From an uncultured Prevotellaceae bacterium (GTDB taxonomy: Bacteria; Bacteroidota; Bacteroidia; Bacteroidales; Bacteroidaceae), in the NCBI GenBank assembly GCA_937910905.1, contig CALEPV010000005.1, forward strand, positions 1 to 45,764: DNA of 45,764 nucleotides, written 5' to 3'. Below, piece by piece: positions 33,765 to 42,584 of the stretch. Each line of letters starts with the position of its first letter. Position 1 is the stretch's first letter. A model generated the notes under the pieces. It was not told the origin of the DNA, did not search any database, and was given only the letters and a program-made list of their open reading frames with translations. Position numbers and translations under genes: made by a program.

Positions 33765-34805
33765 ATGTTCCCCCTCACCTCCCTCGTCCGCCCCAACATC
33801 CAGGCACTGAAGCCCTACTCATGTGCACGCGATGAGTTCAAGGGCAAGGATGCATCGGTTTTCCTCGATGCCAACGAGAATCCATATAACAATCCGCTGA
33901 ACCGCTATCCCGACCCTCTGCAGGAGGAGCTGAAGGCTAAACTGGCTCCCATGAAGGATGTGCTGCCCGGGCAGATATTCCTGGGCAACGGTTCCGACGA
34001 AGCCATAGACCTCATCTATCGTGTGTTCTGCGAACCGCGTGTGGACAATGTTGTGGCTATCGCGCCGACCTACGGCATGTATCAGGTGTGTGCCGACATC
34101 AACGATGTTGAATATCGCGCCGTACCGCTCACGGAGCAGTTCCAGCCCGATGTCGATGCCCTGCTTGCTGCAACCGACGGGCACACCAAGGTCATTTGGC
34201 TCTGCTCGCCCAACAACCCTACTGGCAACTGTCTTGAGCCGGCAGCGATACAGCACGTGCTGACTGACTTCGAGGGCATCGTTGTGGTCGATGAGGCCTA
34301 CAGCGACTTCTCCGACAAGCAGCCATTCCGCACGCAGCTGGCCAAGTACCCCAACATCATAGTGCTCAACACCTTCTCCAAGCTGTGGGCTTCGGCTTCG
34401 ATACGCCTGGGCATGGCCTTTGCGTCGGCAGACATCATAGCGCTGATGAACAAGGTAAAGTACCCATACAATGTCAATCTGCTCACACAGGAGAAAGCCG
34501 CTGAGGTGCTGGCCGACATGCCTCGCATAGCCAACTGGCGAGCCATACTGCTACGCGAGCGTGCACAGATGCTGCCAGCTTTCGCCGAGCTGCCCGTGTG
34601 CAGCAAGGTCTATCCCACAGATGCCAACTTCTTCCTGGCGCGTGTGGTGAAAGCCGACCGCATCTATCAGTATCTGGTGACGCGAGGCATCATAGTCCGC
34701 AACCGCTCGCAAGTACAGCTCTGCAACGACTGCCTGCGCATCACGATAGGCACTCCGCAGGAGAACAACGCACTGCTGGCAGCGATGCGACAGTACAGGC
34801 CCTGA
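33765..34805 (+). CDS. hisC: Histidinol-phosphate aminotransferase
   Basis: 346 aa, a PLP class I/II aminotransferase converting imidazole acetol phosphate to histidinol phosphate. Seen: LDANENPYNNPLNRYPDP, GNGSDEAIDLI, CSPNNPTGN, VVDEAYSDF and the PLP lysine in NTFSKLWASASIRLG. The 209-bp gap to hisB contains array B. Confidence 0.96.
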   Translation: MFPLTSLVRPNIQALKPYSCARDEFKGKDASVFLDANENPYNNPLNRYPDPLQEELKAKLAPMKDVLPGQIFLGNGSDEAIDLIYRVFCEPRVDNVVAIAPTYGMYQVCADINDVEYRAVPLTEQFQPDVDALLAATDGHTKVIWLCSPNNPTGNCLEPAAIQHVLTDFEGIVVVDEAYSDFSDKQPFRTQLAKYPNIIVLNTFSKLWASASIRLGMAFASADIIALMNKVKYPYNVNLLTQEKAAEVLADMPRIANWRAILLRERAQMLPAFAELPVCSKVYPTDANFFLARVVKADRIYQYLVTRGIIVRNRSQVQLCNDCLRITIGTPQENNALLAAMRQYRP

Positions 34806-34896
34806 AACGGCAGCTTCTAAAACTCCTGTGCCGACGCACTGCCAGACCGCTGACAATGCGGCATCGCAGCCTGCTCACCGCGACACAGCTCAAAAA

Positions 34897-34973
34897 ACAT
34901 GCGCGTGTTAAATAAATGACACGCGCGTGTTAAATAAATGACACGCGCGTGTTTTTTATTTAACACGCGCATG
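34897..34973. repeat. 22-bp-period palindromic array B between hisC and hisB
   Basis: Units start at 34897, 34919, 34941 and 34963 (the last partial). Each has a 12-bp palindrome ACACGCGCGTGT (first and last slightly changed to CATGCGCG/CGCGCATG) and an AT-rich 10-bp spacer TAAATAAATG or TTTTTATTTA. The first 17 bases after 34898 are the exact reverse complement of the last 17, so the whole array is also one large inverted repeat. Confidence 0.92.
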
Positions 34974-35014
34974 AAATTCAACTGACATCACATCATCAAA
35001 CATCCTACATCACA

Positions 35015-36115
35015 ATGACAGCACTCTTCATTGACCGAGACGGCACAATACTGCGCGAGCCTGCGGACGAACAGATAGACGCCTACGAGAAGTTCTGCTT
35101 CGTGCCCGGAGCCATCAGCGCACTGCGCTACCTGCGGCAGCACACGGGCCACAAGCTTGTGATGGTCAGCAATCAGGACGGACTGGGCACCGATGCCTAC
35201 CCTGAGAGCACATTCTGGCCGACACACAACCTCATGCTCAACACGTTGCGCGGCGAGGGCGTGGTGTTCGACGAGCAGCTCATAGACCGCACATTCGAGC
35301 ACGAGAACGCTCCCACACGCAAACCCCGCACGGGTATGCTCACAGCCTACACCGACGGTTCGTGCGACATGAGTGCCAGCTTTGTGATAGGCGACCGCCG
35401 CACCGATGCGCTGCTGGCACAGAATCTGGGTTGCCGTGCGCTGATTCTTGGCACAGACCCTGCGCTCATCGACGGTATAGAAGGTGCATCGCTGGCTGCC
35501 GACTGGGAGGCTGTCGTGCAGGCTATATGCCTCGGTATGCGACAGGCATCTGTCCACCGCGTGACTGGCGAGACAGACATCACCATAGGCCTCAACCTTG
35601 ACGGCACAGGCCGCTCCGACATAACCACAGGCCTGGGATTCTTCGACCACATGCTCGACCAGATAGCACGCCACGGACTGATAGACCTGACTGTTGCGGC
35701 AAAAGGTGACCTGCACGTCGACGAGCACCACACCATCGAGGACACTGCCCTCGTGCTGGGCGAATGCCTGCTGAAAGCTTTGGGCGACAAGCGCGGCATA
35801 GAGCGCTACGGCTTCACGCTGCCTATGGACGACTGTCTGTGCACCGTGGCACTTGACTTCGGCGGACGGCCGTGGCTCACATGGGAGGCCGACTTCCAGC
35901 GCGAGCGTGTTGGCGAGATGCCCACGGAGATGTTCTTCCATTTCTTTAAGAGCCTGAGCGATGCGGCACGCATGAACCTGTACATACATGCCGAAGGACA
36001 GAACGAGCACCACAAGATAGAAGGCATATTCAAGGCTCTGGCCCGCGCCATACGCTCTGCCGTGCGCCGCGACCTGAACAACCGCCAGCTGCCGTCCAGC
36101 AAGGGAGTGCTGTAG
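35015..36115 (+). CDS. hisB: Bifunctional histidinol phosphatase / imidazoleglycerol-phosphate dehydratase
   Basis: 366 aa fusion. N-terminal HAD phosphatase (about 1-165): FIDRDGTILRE with the nucleophile and acid Asp, FVPGAISALRYL, and FVIGDRRTDALLA. C-terminal dehydratase (about 180-366): GFFDHMLDQIARHG and DLHVDEHHTIEDTALVLGE, the metal-binding histidines. It carries out two non-adjacent steps of histidine synthesis. hisA, F, H and I/E are not in the window. Confidence 0.97.
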   Translation: MTALFIDRDGTILREPADEQIDAYEKFCFVPGAISALRYLRQHTGHKLVMVSNQDGLGTDAYPESTFWPTHNLMLNTLRGEGVVFDEQLIDRTFEHENAPTRKPRTGMLTAYTDGSCDMSASFVIGDRRTDALLAQNLGCRALILGTDPALIDGIEGASLAADWEAVVQAICLGMRQASVHRVTGETDITIGLNLDGTGRSDITTGLGFFDHMLDQIARHGLIDLTVAAKGDLHVDEHHTIEDTALVLGECLLKALGDKRGIERYGFTLPMDDCLCTVALDFGGRPWLTWEADFQRERVGEMPTEMFFHFFKSLSDAARMNLYIHAEGQNEHHKIEGIFKALARAIRSAVRRDLNNRQLPSSKGVL

Positions 36116-36181
36116 CAGCACCGCCGGCAACCTCTGGCAGCACCGCCGGCAACCTCTGACAGCACACAGGTGTCATTGCAC
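36116..36181. repeat. 22-bp-period array C after hisB
   Basis: Units at 36116, 36138 and 36160. The first two differ in the last base only and contain the palindrome GCCGGC; the third keeps CAGCAC, then diverges to an ACACAGGTGT near-palindrome at about the same position. It begins directly after the hisB TAG. Confidence 0.85.
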
Positions 36182-36186
36182 AACAA

Positions 36187-36230
36187 AGCGACACCGCACT
36201 CTGGCTATCTGCATGGAGTGCGGTGTCGCT
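36187..36230. terminator. Bidirectional terminator between hisB and the OmpP1-like gene
   Basis: A perfect 15-bp stem (36187-36201 with 36216-36230, core GACACCGCACTC/GAGTGCGGTGTC) and 14-nt loop sits between convergent genes. On the minus strand it is followed by TTTGTTG; the plus strand has only a weak T tract. Confidence 0.75.
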
Positions 36231-36249
36231 GTATCTATGGTATACTCTG

Positions 36250-37890
36250 CTAGAACTTGAATCCCAGTGTGAAAGTCAAGTTATGACGGTCGAGACATAC
36301 CTCTGTGGGTTGCAGGGCTGTGGCCGAGGTCATCATGAACTGAGGGTCGCTGGCACCATAGGCCTGGTACTGGTCGTCGAAGGCGTAGAAGTCGCCGCTC
36401 TGATTGCGGTACTTGTAGGCCAGATCAGCGTAGAACTTCTTGTAGCGGTAGCCCAGTCCGACGGTGAACACGTGGGCCTCGTTGAGGTTCATGTAGTCGG
36501 TGCTGAGGCTGTAGTCGAATGCTTCAGAGCCGATGCCCTGGTCCAGACGCCCACTCTTCTTCATGGGACGGCTGAAGAAATTGTAGCCTGCACGTATGGC
36601 CAGCTCAGGCACGGGCTTAACCTCCATGCCTACACGGAAGTTGTGCACACCGTTCATCACGCGGTCGTTGAGCTCGCCCATAGCGCGATCCTTGTCCATG
36701 TCGGTGCTTGGGCCGTCGTAGTCGTAGTCACGCGGACTGCCCATCTTTGTCTTGTTGTACATGGCATACTCATACTCTATGTCCCATGCAAAGATATTCT
36801 CAACAGTGGAGCCGGCCGACAGACGGAACTTCCAGGGTGCAAACACGTTGTAGTCCATGTAGTTGCCGTCGTAGGAGTCGTAGATATAGGAGCGCGAACC
36901 GTCGTTCTCGGTTATCACCTGGTCGTAGAGGGCATCGCCGTTGGAGAGGTAGTTGTCGTTGGCCGATGCGAAGCTATAGTAGCTGTCCTCCTGTGTGAGG
37001 CGGTACCATGTGGGTGTCTCGATGGCCACACCGAAGCGGAATGGGCTGTCCTCGAAGGGGCGTATGATGGTGCCGAACTTGAAGTTGAAGCCCGTACCGT
37101 CCACTCGCTGATTGGAGATGATGTCATAGTCCTGGTCAGAGCCATCGGAGCCGTCGCGGAACTCAACGTACTGATAGTTGGAGCGGTAGCGCAGGAAGTC
37201 AATGCCCAGAGTCATGCCCAGGAACACCTGACTGTTGATGGCGCCTGATATGTTCAGGTCGAGACCGTACAGGTTGCCTGAGGTTTTGCGGTAGTAGTCG
37301 TAGCTGTTGCTGCGTATGCCCAGGGTATTGCCGCCGGCATCGGCTATGTCGTAGAGCATGGCATCGTCAGCACGTACAGGCAGCGCAGCCTCGGTGCCAT
37401 CATAGATGTCGCCAGCATTGAAGTCCCAGTACTTGCTGTAGAACAGTTCGCGGAACTGTGCAGCCTGCGACAGACCGTTCAGGCCGTTGTAGCCGCACGA
37501 CTGCGAGAAGGCGAAGTTGGCTTTCTTCTGCAGGTTCATGCCGAATGCCCACGAGCTCTCGGAGAACTCCGACGGGAATGCTGCTACGAAGCCTATCTGA
37601 TCGAATGTGAAGTGTGTGCGGCTATCGCCATAGCGAGGCTCCTCTTCCTGTATCTGCGCACCCATGGTGACACTCACATCGTTGCGGCGATACAGTCCGA
37701 TACCGGCAGGATTGTTGGACATGACGGATATGTCTGCACCAAGTGCACCCATAGCACCTCCCATACTCACATAGCGTGATGTGCCTATGACATCGCTGGT
37801 GCCCACCATCTGGTAGTTGGAGTAAGGATTCTGTGCCTGCACAGCCACCGTAGCAGCGATAGCGAGGCAGGATATGATGATTCTTTTCAT
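36250..37890 (-). CDS. OmpP1/FadL/TodX-family outer membrane protein
   Basis: 546 aa. Signal peptide MKRIIISCLAIAATVAVQAQ, then the family-typical start NPYSNYQMVGTSDVIGTSRY, SMGGAMGALGADISVMSNNPAGIGLYR. The rest alternates beta strands with tyrosine-rich loops and ends in an aromatic strand (NLTFTLGFKF) as outer-membrane barrels do. FadL relatives take up hydrophobic compounds; substrate unknown. Convergent with hisB. Confidence 0.87.
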   Translation of the reverse strand: MKRIIISCLAIAATVAVQAQNPYSNYQMVGTSDVIGTSRYVSMGGAMGALGADISVMSNNPAGIGLYRRNDVSVTMGAQIQEEEPRYGDSRTHFTFDQIGFVAAFPSEFSESSWAFGMNLQKKANFAFSQSCGYNGLNGLSQAAQFRELFYSKYWDFNAGDIYDGTEAALPVRADDAMLYDIADAGGNTLGIRSNSYDYYRKTSGNLYGLDLNISGAINSQVFLGMTLGIDFLRYRSNYQYVEFRDGSDGSDQDYDIISNQRVDGTGFNFKFGTIIRPFEDSPFRFGVAIETPTWYRLTQEDSYYSFASANDNYLSNGDALYDQVITENDGSRSYIYDSYDGNYMDYNVFAPWKFRLSAGSTVENIFAWDIEYEYAMYNKTKMGSPRDYDYDGPSTDMDKDRAMGELNDRVMNGVHNFRVGMEVKPVPELAIRAGYNFFSRPMKKSGRLDQGIGSEAFDYSLSTDYMNLNEAHVFTVGLGYRYKKFYADLAYKYRNQSGDFYAFDDQYQAYGASDPQFMMTSATALQPTEVCLDRHNLTFTLGFKF

Positions 37891-37970
37891 TGTAGCTTAG
37901 GTTATGAGGTTGTAGGTTGAGATTGCAAGGTCGTCAGATGATGAGGCCATAATGTTATGAGTGCGTAATG

Positions 37971-39071
37971 TTAGCGTCCACGACGTCCGCCACCGCCACC
38001 ACCGCGACTGCCACCACCGCCGCCGCTGAAGCCACCTGAGCGACTCCCGCCGCCGCTATAGCTGCTGCCGCTGGAACGGCTGCCTCCGCTGTAGCTACTG
38101 CTGCTGGAACGTGTGCTACCGCTGTAGCTGCTGCTTGACGAAGAGCGATTGGTGCCGCTGTACGACGAGCTGGGCGAGCTAGAAGTAGATGTGCTGGTAG
38201 TAGGTCTGGTGCGGGAGTAGCCGCGAGAGGTCGTAGTACGTGTAGACGTGCCGGATGCCGATGTGCCTACAGAGGCTGAGCGTGAGCCTGCACCTGCGCT
38301 GTAGCCGCGCGAACCGGCTGTGCGACCTGTGCCTGCTATGCCCGATGTGCGGCCACGACGACCATAGGATGTGCCGCGTGCGGAGTAGGTGCGGTGGTTC
38401 CAATTGCCGCCACGATAGGCGTGGTTCCAGCCGCCATTGTGGTGATGATAGTGGTAGTAGGGGTAGTAGCCGCCCCAGTAACCACCCCAATAACCACCCC
38501 AGCCGTAGTAGCCATGATAGCCATACCAGCCCCACGACCAGCCCCAAGGACGGTAGTAGGAGTAGCCATACCACGGGTCGTAGTACCAATCGTTCCAGTA
38601 ATACGGTGAGGCGTAGTAGTCCCAGTACCAGGGCGATGCGTACACGCTGCTATAGCCGAAGCGCGTCAAGCGACGGCTCATGGCATAGTCCTCGCCATCA
38701 TCGAATCCATCGCCGTAGCCCTGCTGGTAGAGGTCGGATGCCGTCATAGCAGGTCCGTACTGCAGCGAATCGGACATGTAGGCCACAGTGTCCTCGACAG
38801 AGTAGCGGTAACGACGGTTGTACTCGTCCACGTCGCGATAGGCTGTAGTGCTGAAATGATAGGACGATGGAGCCGAGTATGTGGTCCGTGCTGACGGCTG
38901 GTCAGAGGATGTGGTAGTTGTTGTGGTGGTAGTAGTTCTCCTGCGGCCTGTGAAATACATGTCATCATCGTCCTGTGCATAGATGGTGGATGCAGGCAGA
39001 ACGAACATCAACAGTGCAACTGCCACTCGCTCGGAGAGGCATTGCGCGGTGTGTGTCATGAGTTTCATCAT
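37971..39071 (-). CDS. Secreted low-complexity protein rich in Tyr, Trp, Ser, Gly and Arg
   Basis: 366 aa. Signal peptide ending ASTIYAQ; the exact start among nearby ATGs (39071, 39068, 39059) is uncertain. Then nine threonines in a row, a moderately complex stretch with DSLQYGPAMTASDLYQQGYGDG, a Tyr/Trp/Gly-rich centre (about 145-225, e.g. WGWSWGWYGYHGYYGWGG), a Thr/Ser region, and a Ser/Gly/Arg-rich end with SGSTRSSSSSYSGGSRSSGS-like repeats. No family recognised. It may be surface or matrix material; comparable compositions occur in adhesive or phase-separating proteins, but that is only an analogy. Confidence 0.75.
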   Translation of the reverse strand: MMKLMTHTAQCLSERVAVALLMFVLPASTIYAQDDDDMYFTGRRRTTTTTTTTTSSDQPSARTTYSAPSSYHFSTTAYRDVDEYNRRYRYSVEDTVAYMSDSLQYGPAMTASDLYQQGYGDGFDDGEDYAMSRRLTRFGYSSVYASPWYWDYYASPYYWNDWYYDPWYGYSYYRPWGWSWGWYGYHGYYGWGGYWGGYWGGYYPYYHYHHHNGGWNHAYRGGNWNHRTYSARGTSYGRRGRTSGIAGTGRTAGSRGYSAGAGSRSASVGTSASGTSTRTTTSRGYSRTRPTTSTSTSSSPSSSYSGTNRSSSSSSYSGSTRSSSSSYSGGSRSSGSSYSGGGSRSGGFSGGGGGSRGGGGGGRRGR

Positions 39072-39103
39072 TGTATTATTGCTTTTGTAGGTTTAACACG
39101 TTG

Positions 39104-39111
39104 CAAAGGTA
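39104..39111 (-). promoter_or_regulatory. -7 box of the low-complexity protein gene
   Basis: The minus strand reads TACCTTTG. At 20-bp spacing upstream is TGTG instead of TTTG. It would make the low-complexity and OmpP1-like genes one unit. Confidence 0.6.
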
Positions 39112-39167
39112 GGGCATACGGTACAACCCCACACATGGGATTCCCCTAAACCGTCGAGGGGATTTCC

Positions 39168-40316
39168 CTACTTCTGCACAGGTATGTCGTATCGTGCCAC
39201 AACAGGGTTGTGGTCGCTGTACGTGAGGTCCAGCGTGTGGTACTCGTAGCACTCGTAGCTCTCATCGGCAAAGATATAGTCGATGCGCATCAGGCCCTTG
39301 GCACCGCGATAGGTACTGCCCCACCCGTGTCCACCGGTGGTGAAACCGTCCACCAGATTGCCCAGCAGGGTATTGTAGGTGAAGCTGTACGGCACGTCGT
39401 TGAAGTCACCAGCCAGAATCATGGGTGTCGTGACATCGCGCAGCTCGTTGGCTATGATGATGGCCTGACCGCTGCGCACGTTCAGTCCGAAGGCGTAGTT
39501 GCCCAGCAGCAGACGGTAGAGACGGTCGTTGTTGACACGCGAGTTGAACATCGAGCGTTCCATTGACTTTGCCTCCTCGGACGTCGGGTCGATAGGCATG
39601 TCGTCCAAATCGATGTCCTCCATGCTTTCCTTGGCTATCTGATGCAGGGCGCTATTGATGCCAGTGGTCTCCATGTGTACGTTCACCACGCGTAACTTCA
39701 AGTGCTTGCTCAACTCTATGTCAGCCCACTGCCAGCCGTTGTTGGAGTACTCAAACTTATACTCCTTGTGGTCGCGTATCGGGTAGCGCGACAGTATGGC
39801 CATGTTGCCCTCGCCTATTACGGCATAAGGATACTGGTCGCGCACAGCGCTGCGCACGGTGCTGTTGGTGCCTGGCACCTCGTCGCGATACTCCTGCATA
39901 CAGATGATGTCGCAGTTGTCGTTGTGCAGAGCCTGCACGATGTCCATAGCGATGTAGCCTGCGGCCTCCGATGAGAACATACGCACGTTGTATGAGCCCA
40001 CGGTGAGCACGTTCTCATGTATCGAGGTATCGGCGCTGCCGAATTGCATCAGCGTCTTGCGATAGTTCCAGCAGCACAGCAGCGCTATGATGGGTGCCAG
40101 CACCCACAGTTTGCGGCGCACGGCAGCCCAGTAGATTAGCACAACAAAGTTGCATACCATCATCACAGGTATGAACACCACGCTACATGCATGGAAGGTG
40201 TGGCCCACAGGCGACTGATTGCCGCCAGTCAGGGCATACAGCGTCAGCAGAGCCACTACCACCGTGAATATGACGGTGATGAACTTGGCATATACCACGA
40301 TAGCCTTCTTGCCCAT
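39168..40316 (-). CDS. Membrane-anchored endonuclease/exonuclease/phosphatase family protein
   Basis: 382 aa. Three N-terminal membrane helices (about 10-30, 42-66 and 70-84), then an EEP fold domain: VGSYNVRMF, the metal Glu in CMQEYRDE, LRVVNVHMETT, LAGDFNDVPYS and TYSDHNPVVARYD, which complete the catalytic set. Such proteins hydrolyse phosphodiesters in nucleic acids or lipids; as this one is probably on the periplasmic face, a nuclease or sphingomyelinase-like role is possible. Starts 4 nt after the kinase gene. Confidence 0.88.
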   Translation of the reverse strand: MGKKAIVVYAKFITVIFTVVVALLTLYALTGGNQSPVGHTFHACSVVFIPVMMVCNFVVLIYWAAVRRKLWVLAPIIALLCCWNYRKTLMQFGSADTSIHENVLTVGSYNVRMFSSEAAGYIAMDIVQALHNDNCDIICMQEYRDEVPGTNSTVRSAVRDQYPYAVIGEGNMAILSRYPIRDHKEYKFEYSNNGWQWADIELSKHLKLRVVNVHMETTGINSALHQIAKESMEDIDLDDMPIDPTSEEAKSMERSMFNSRVNNDRLYRLLLGNYAFGLNVRSGQAIIIANELRDVTTPMILAGDFNDVPYSFTYNTLLGNLVDGFTTGGHGWGSTYRGAKGLMRIDYIFADESYECYEYHTLDLTYSDHNPVVARYDIPVQK

Positions 40317-40320
40317 GATG

Positions 40321-41463
40321 CTACTCAGTAACTGGTATGTACATAGAGAATGTAGAGCCCTTGCCTACTTCAGACTGCACGGTCAGCTTGCCACCAATGG
40401 CCTCGGCGAAATTCTTACACAGCAGCAGACCGAGGCCGGAACCTTCCTCGCGGTTGGTGCCGAACTTGGAGAAGTGTGTGTCTTTATGGAACAGACGGCC
40501 CATCTCCTCCTCGGTCATACCGCAGCCGTGGTCGCGTACGCCCACTACAGCGAAGCCGTCCTCGCAGTACTGTATGATTTCGATGGTGGAGCCCTCCTTG
40601 CTGAACTTCACAGCATTGCTTAGGAAATTGCGCAGCACAGTCTTGCACATGTCGATATCGGCATGAACCTTGACGCCTGGGTTCTGGCACTCCTTGCTCA
40701 GAGTGATACCCTTCATCTCGGCCACCTTGTGGTACATATCGTATACAGCATCGATAATCATCGAGGCCTCGAAGTCCTGGAACACAACCTTCAGCGCTCC
40801 TGTCATGCTCTTGGTCCACTTCAGCAAGTTGTCGAGCAGGGCGAAGAGTTCGCTCACCTGCTTGTTGCACTCTACTACAAGTCCATGCATATCCTCACCG
40901 ATTACATCAGGCGGTAGCATGTCCTCCAGCATCTTGGTGGTCAGCTGTATGGCTCCGAGAGGTGAACGCAGGTCGTGGGCTATAACACTGTACAGTTTGT
41001 CGCGTCCGTAGATGGTCTCGCGCAACTCCTCGTTCTGCCGCTCAATCACGCGCCTCGCAGCCACGAGTTGCAGCTGTGAGCTTATGCGTACCAGTAGCAC
41101 ATCCTTCTCGAAAGGCTTGCCTATGTAGTCGCTACCGCCTGTCTGGAAGCCTTCGAGCATAGACTCGGAGTTGTCCAGCGCGGTGAGGAATATGATAGGT
41201 ATGTCCTTAGTCGCCTCCTTGACCTTGAGCAGCTTGCACACCTCGAATCCCGACAGGCCCGGCATCATCACGTCAAGCAGTATCAAGTCGGGCTGATTCT
41301 CGTCTACAAGAGCCTCCACCTTGCGTGGGTCGGTGTTTGTAATAACTTGATATCCGAAACGGCTAAGCACCATCTTCAGCAACAGCACGTTGGCTGGCAC
41401 GTCGTCGGTGACCAGTATCTTGAAGTCCGCCGGATTTATTTGCAATAGTTTGTTCTCTTCCAT
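40321..41463 (-). CDS. Receiver-histidine kinase hybrid, cytoplasmic
   Basis: 380 aa. N-terminal receiver domain with phospho-acceptor Asp64 in LLDVMMPG and Lys116 in IGKPF; then a short coiled linker, HisKA with His163 in VIAHDLRSPLG, and HATPase (NFLSNAVKFS, DHGCGM, GSGLGLLL). No membrane helix, so it is cytoplasmic. The order receiver then kinase suggests that phosphorylation of the receiver by another kinase controls this kinase's activity. No DNA-binding output domain. Confidence 0.93.
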   Translation of the reverse strand: MEENKLLQINPADFKILVTDDVPANVLLLKMVLSRFGYQVITNTDPRKVEALVDENQPDLILLDVMMPGLSGFEVCKLLKVKEATKDIPIIFLTALDNSESMLEGFQTGGSDYIGKPFEKDVLLVRISSQLQLVAARRVIERQNEELRETIYGRDKLYSVIAHDLRSPLGAIQLTTKMLEDMLPPDVIGEDMHGLVVECNKQVSELFALLDNLLKWTKSMTGALKVVFQDFEASMIIDAVYDMYHKVAEMKGITLSKECQNPGVKVHADIDMCKTVLRNFLSNAVKFSKEGSTIEIIQYCEDGFAVVGVRDHGCGMTEEEMGRLFHKDTHFSKFGTNREEGSGLGLLLCKNFAEAIGGKLTVQSEVGKGSTFSMYIPVTE

Positions 41464-41484
41464 AGTGTCCTTTATATCTTATGC

Positions 41485-41550
41485 CCTTGTGTGTTTGTCT
41501 ATAATTCCTTGTGTGTTTGTCTATAAATACCTGTGTGTTATAGTCTCAGA
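41485..41550. repeat. 22-bp-period array D before the kinase gene
   Basis: Units at 41485, 41507 and 41529. The first two share CCTTGTGTGTTTGTCTATAA; the third keeps CTGTGTGTT in register. It fills most of the gap between the UXS-like gene (stop 41553) and the kinase (start 41463), so it may lie in the kinase leader. Confidence 0.8.
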
Positions 41551-41552
41551 TC

Positions 41553-42491
41553 CTACACCACGATGCGTGGTTTGAAATAGTCGATAACTCTCTGCAGGCC
41601 CTCACGTAGCGGCACCTTGGGCTCCCAGCCCAGCTTTTGCTTGGCCAGCGTGATGTCAGGCTTGCGCTGACGGGGGTCGTCCTGCGGCAGAGGCATGAAT
41701 ATCAGCTTCGACTTCGAGCCTGTCAGCTCAAGCACCAGCTTGGCCAGCTCCAGCATTGAGAACTCGCCAGGATTGCCCAGGTTGATAGGTCCGGTGAAGT
41801 CGTCCGTGGTGTCCATCACCCTCAGCATTCCCTCGATGAGGTCGTCCACGTACTGAAACGAGCGTGTCTGGTGGCCGTCACCATAGATGGTGATGTCCTC
41901 GCCCTTGAGGGCCGAGACCACGAAGTTGGTTATCACGCGACCGTCGTAGGCCTGCATCTTCGGGCCGTAGGTGTTGAATATGCGTATGATCTTGGAACGC
42001 ACGCCGTGCAGACGGTGATAGTCCATGGCCAGCGTCTCAGCGCAGCGCTTGCCCTCGTCGTAGCATGAACGTATGCCTATGGGGTTCACGTTGCCCCAGT
42101 AGGTCTCCGGCTGCGGGTGTATGGCTGGGTCACCATAGACCTCGGATGTCGATGCGTGCAGAATCTTGCAATGCGTGCGGCGGGCTAGTCCCATGAGGTG
42201 ATATATGCCGAATATGGCTGTCTTGGTGGTCTGTATCGGGTCGTGCTGATAGTGAATCGGGCTGGCAGGACAGGCGAGGTTGTATATCTCATCGACCTCT
42301 GCCCAGTACGGCTGAGTCACATCGTGACGCACAAGCTCGAAGTTCGGCTTGCCTATCAAGTGCCACACATTCTCCTTAGAGCCTGTGTAGTAGTTATCCA
42401 GACAAATCACATCGTGTCCCATGTTCACGAGACGCTCACAAAGATGCGAGCCAATGAATCCCGCACCGCCCGTAACAAGTATTCGTTTCAT
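41553..42491 (-). CDS. UDP-glucuronic acid decarboxylase-like epimerase (UXS)
   Basis: 312 aa, extended SDR fold. NAD-binding VTGGAGFIGSHLCERLV, catalytic STSEVYGD and SCYDEGKR (Tyr-x3-Lys), with ACPASPIHYQHDPIQT and RIFNTYGPKM typical of UDP-xylose synthases, which turn UDP-glucuronate into UDP-xylose. It supplies nucleotide sugars for polysaccharides. A neighbour in the same family (UDP-glucose epimerase) is less likely. Confidence 0.9.
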   Translation of the reverse strand: MKRILVTGGAGFIGSHLCERLVNMGHDVICLDNYYTGSKENVWHLIGKPNFELVRHDVTQPYWAEVDEIYNLACPASPIHYQHDPIQTTKTAIFGIYHLMGLARRTHCKILHASTSEVYGDPAIHPQPETYWGNVNPIGIRSCYDEGKRCAETLAMDYHRLHGVRSKIIRIFNTYGPKMQAYDGRVITNFVVSALKGEDITIYGDGHQTRSFQYVDDLIEGMLRVMDTTDDFTGPINLGNPGEFSMLELAKLVLELTGSKSKLIFMPLPQDDPRQRKPDITLAKQKLGWEPKVPLREGLQRVIDYFKPRIVV

Positions 42492-42525
42492 TTAGAATCG
42501 TTATGCATGTCCATAAATAACGCTG

Positions 42526-42533
42526 CAAAGATA
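42526..42533 (-). promoter_or_regulatory. -7 box of the UXS-like gene
   Basis: The minus strand reads TATCTTTG, 35 nt before the ATG. No TTTG at -33. Confidence 0.6.
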
Positions 42534-42584
42534 CTTATTTACTTTGCATTACTCATGGCTATGGGCAAAAAAGTTGCATGATGC

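Noticed and set aside
34988..36130. 380-codon open frame antisense to hisB
   Set aside because: Same codon-bias effect; hisB on the other strand has complete catalytic motifs in both domains.
36223..37248. 341-codon plus-strand frame across the OmpP1-like gene
   Set aside because: Val/Ala/His-rich shadow without recognisable features; the minus-strand frame has a signal peptide and family motifs.
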